Assembly: GCA_051953655.1 (NCBI GenBank)
Contig: JBQCIO010000187.1
Span: 1 to 21,464 of the forward strand
Source: JBQCHF01 sp051953655
Lineage (GTDB): Bacteria > Actinomycetota > Actinomycetes > Motilibacterales > Motilibacteraceae
Length of the DNA: 21,464 bases
Direction: 5' to 3'
The notes beneath the pieces are model-generated. The model did no database searches, was not told the DNA's origin, and saw nothing but the letters and a program-made list of their open reading frames with translations. The translations under genes were made by a program, and so were the position numbers. Of the stretch, positions 20,571 to 21,464 are shown piece after piece (the stretch's first letter is position 1; the number at the start of each line of letters is the position of its first letter).

Positions 20571-20828
20571 CTAACGGCGCGGACCGACGGTAGCTGCGGC
20601 CGAAGTCCACCAGGCATCCCCCCACACGATCGCTGGGTGCTCTCGCAGCAGCTCGACGGCGAACCTGTCTGCAGTCTTCACCGTCACCTCGCCCGCTCGC
20701 CGGGCACGGTAGTAGGCCCGCTCGAGCGCGGAGTGCTGGGGGATGCCGGCCGCGGCCGGACCGCCGCGCCGCTCAACCGCCTCGAGCAGCGGCGCCGCCG
20801 GGACGTGCGGGAGCCGGTAGCCGGTCAC
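20571..20828 (-). CDS. small HTH-like hypothetical protein
   Basis: GTG 20828 overlaps the stop of the upstream gene by GTGA. The 85-residue protein has LPHVPAAPLLEAVERRGG, then SALERAYYRARRAGEVTV, and a conserved-looking TADRFAVELLREHPAIVWGD ending in AWW. The order of a short helix, a variable recognition helix and the ADR-x-AV-x-LL-x2-HP-x-x-VWGD segment is typical of small actinobacterial phage proteins thought to bind DNA. An immunity- or regulator-like role is possible but not proven. Confidence 0.6.
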   Translation of the reverse strand: MTGYRLPHVPAAPLLEAVERRGGPAAAGIPQHSALERAYYRARRAGEVTVKTADRFAVELLREHPAIVWGDAWWTSAAATVGPRR

Positions 20829-21292
20829 GACGCGACCTGCCGGACGACCTCGAACAGGCGGTGCACCGCGGTGAGCTCCTCGACGTCGTCCAGGCCGCTC
20901 AGCCAGCGGGTAAGCGTCAGCACGTCCTCGGCGCCGAGCGTGAGGTTCCACGGCCCATCGATGACCACATGGACGCCGTCCGGGCCCTCGACGAGCCACG
21001 CCCCGACGCCGTCGGCGAGGTCGACGTCCGCGCTGTAGCAGCCCTCGGCGTCTGCGCCCTGCTCCCGCAGGTCCCGCCGGTGCGAGGCGAGGTTGCACCA
21101 AGGCCGGTGCCCGGCGCCGCGCACCTCGGCGGCCGCCGTGATGAGGCTCTGCTGGCCAGCCTGCCGGACCTCCTCGAGCTGGGCCGGGGTGAGGCCTTCG
21201 AGGGCCTCCCGCAGCTCGTCGTCGATGGGGATGGAGACGGTGGTCACCCGGTCGGCCGGTATCACGGCGGGGGTCTGTGCGATCTTGTCCAC
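20825..21292 (-). CDS. DUF6907-like protein
   Basis: GTG 21292 is preferred because AGGGAGCAGG stands just upstream on its strand; the frame opens further up to 21427, but those residues are low-complexity. The 155-residue protein begins VDKIAQTPAVIPADRVTTVS and has an amphipathic segment (DDELREALEGLTPAQLEEVR). Its C-terminal half has RPWCNLASHRRDL...GCYSADVDLADG and HVVIDGPWNLTLGAEDV. The WC...H...D pattern with following beta strands resembles DUF6907-type proteins, common near actinobacterial mobile elements and of unknown function. It is the first visible gene of the leftward block. Confidence 0.6.
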   Translation of the reverse strand: MDKIAQTPAVIPADRVTTVSIPIDDELREALEGLTPAQLEEVRQAGQQSLITAAAEVRGAGHRPWCNLASHRRDLREQGADAEGCYSADVDLADGVGAWLVEGPDGVHVVIDGPWNLTLGAEDVLTLTRWLSGLDDVEELTAVHRLFEVVRQVAS

Positions 21293-21464
21293 GGGTCCTG
21301 CTCCCTGCTGCGGTGGGGGTGGGATCAAGGCCCGTCGTCGCGGTGCAACGCGGCGGCGGGCCGCTGGCCGCAACCCCGGTTTGGAGAGCCAGGTGGTAAC
21401 AGAAATGGTCACAAAAAAGGCAGACATCCCCCCAACGAGCCGGGACCGGGCGGCACCATAAACC
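21293..21464. other. right-edge intergenic region with A-rich patch
   Basis: No gene is supported here. It should hold the promoter of the leftward block. GGTAAC and GGTCAC (21395-21400, 21407-21412) form a near-repeat 12 bp apart, followed by an A6 run, the least GC-rich stretch nearby. An ATG at 21406 opens 18 codons rightward (MVTKKADIPPT...) and stops at 21461; it may be chance. No copy of the tRNA-Lys 3' end is present, so the element continues past the window. Confidence 0.4.

Noticed and set aside
21406..21461. An A-rich gene start at the right edge (ATG 21406)
   Set aside because: The frame ends after 18 codons. A6 and C6 runs nearby could hide a sequencing frameshift, but nothing else supports a gene.
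19755..21464. A second copy of the tRNA-Lys 3' end (attR)
   Set aside because: I looked for the T-arm and acceptor sequence (GGTTCGAGCCCCACGGGGCC) in the right part and saw no copy. The boundary must be outside the window.
1..21464. CRISPR arrays, rRNA genes and insertion sequences
   Set aside because: No regularly spaced repeats, no rRNA sequence and no transposase with terminal inverted repeats were seen. The only tandem array is the 3 x 14 bp unit at 2677-2718, which is too short and has no spacers.

Overview
This is high-GC DNA (strong G/C third-codon bias, frequent GTG starts) from an actinobacterium. A DUF222/13E12-type gene at the left edge, a WhiB-like gene and the general gene style fit a Geodermatophilaceae-like soil actinomycete, but the family assignment is inference. 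The window has two parts joined at a tRNA gene.

Chromosomal part (1-6020). The 5' part of a leftward DUF222 (13E12-type) gene runs off the left edge. It is followed by four genes that look like one functional unit: a rightward HEAT/LRV-like repeat protein (1138-2193), a convergent small repeat protein (2213-2596), and a rightward operon made of a MoxR-like AAA+ ATPase (2747-3892) and a DUF2201 protein with an HEVSH metallopeptidase-like motif and a C-terminal VWA domain with a complete MIDAS (3899-5254). The divergent promoter region between the small repeat protein and the ATPase carries a perfect 10-bp inverted repeat and three tandem copies of a 14-bp unit. Two translationally coupled small leftward genes (5396-5862) precede a tRNA-Lys(UUU) gene at 6021-6093.

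Integrated element (from about 6052 to beyond the right edge). A tyrosine integrase overlaps the tRNA gene so far that its last 22 codons and its stop codon lie inside it, the classic layout of a tRNA-integrated element. Left of the control region are int and a coupled HTH gene, read leftward. To the right is an almost seamless rightward operon of 19 predicted genes (8155-18810), mostly linked by ATGA/GTGA overlaps: XRE regulator, excisionase-like HTH, small proteins, DUF2742, a RepA-like AAA ATPase whose 3' end is packed with GGACAGG/CCTGTCC repeats, zinc-finger-like and WhiB-like proteins, an HTH protein, coiled-coil proteins, an HK97-gp10-like protein and a 927-aa tail tape measure protein. 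A strong hairpin closes the operon. A two-gene cargo-like cassette follows (18962-19754), then a leftward block of four small genes (19969-21292).

No terminase, portal, protease, major capsid or major tail gene is recognisable between the integrase and the end of the window, and no second copy of the tRNA 3' end was found, so the right boundary is outside. The element is therefore a satellite-like or reduced prophage, or a prophage with an unusual gene order. A GTAGCRA motif recurs in intergenic sites of the element (at both flanks of the int/XRE control region and as an inverted pair at 19886-19930) and is a candidate operator. The best candidates for something undescribed are the MoxR/VWA/repeat-protein cassette, the tape-measure-bearing element without head genes, the repeat cluster in the rep gene, and the two-gene cassette at 18962-19754.
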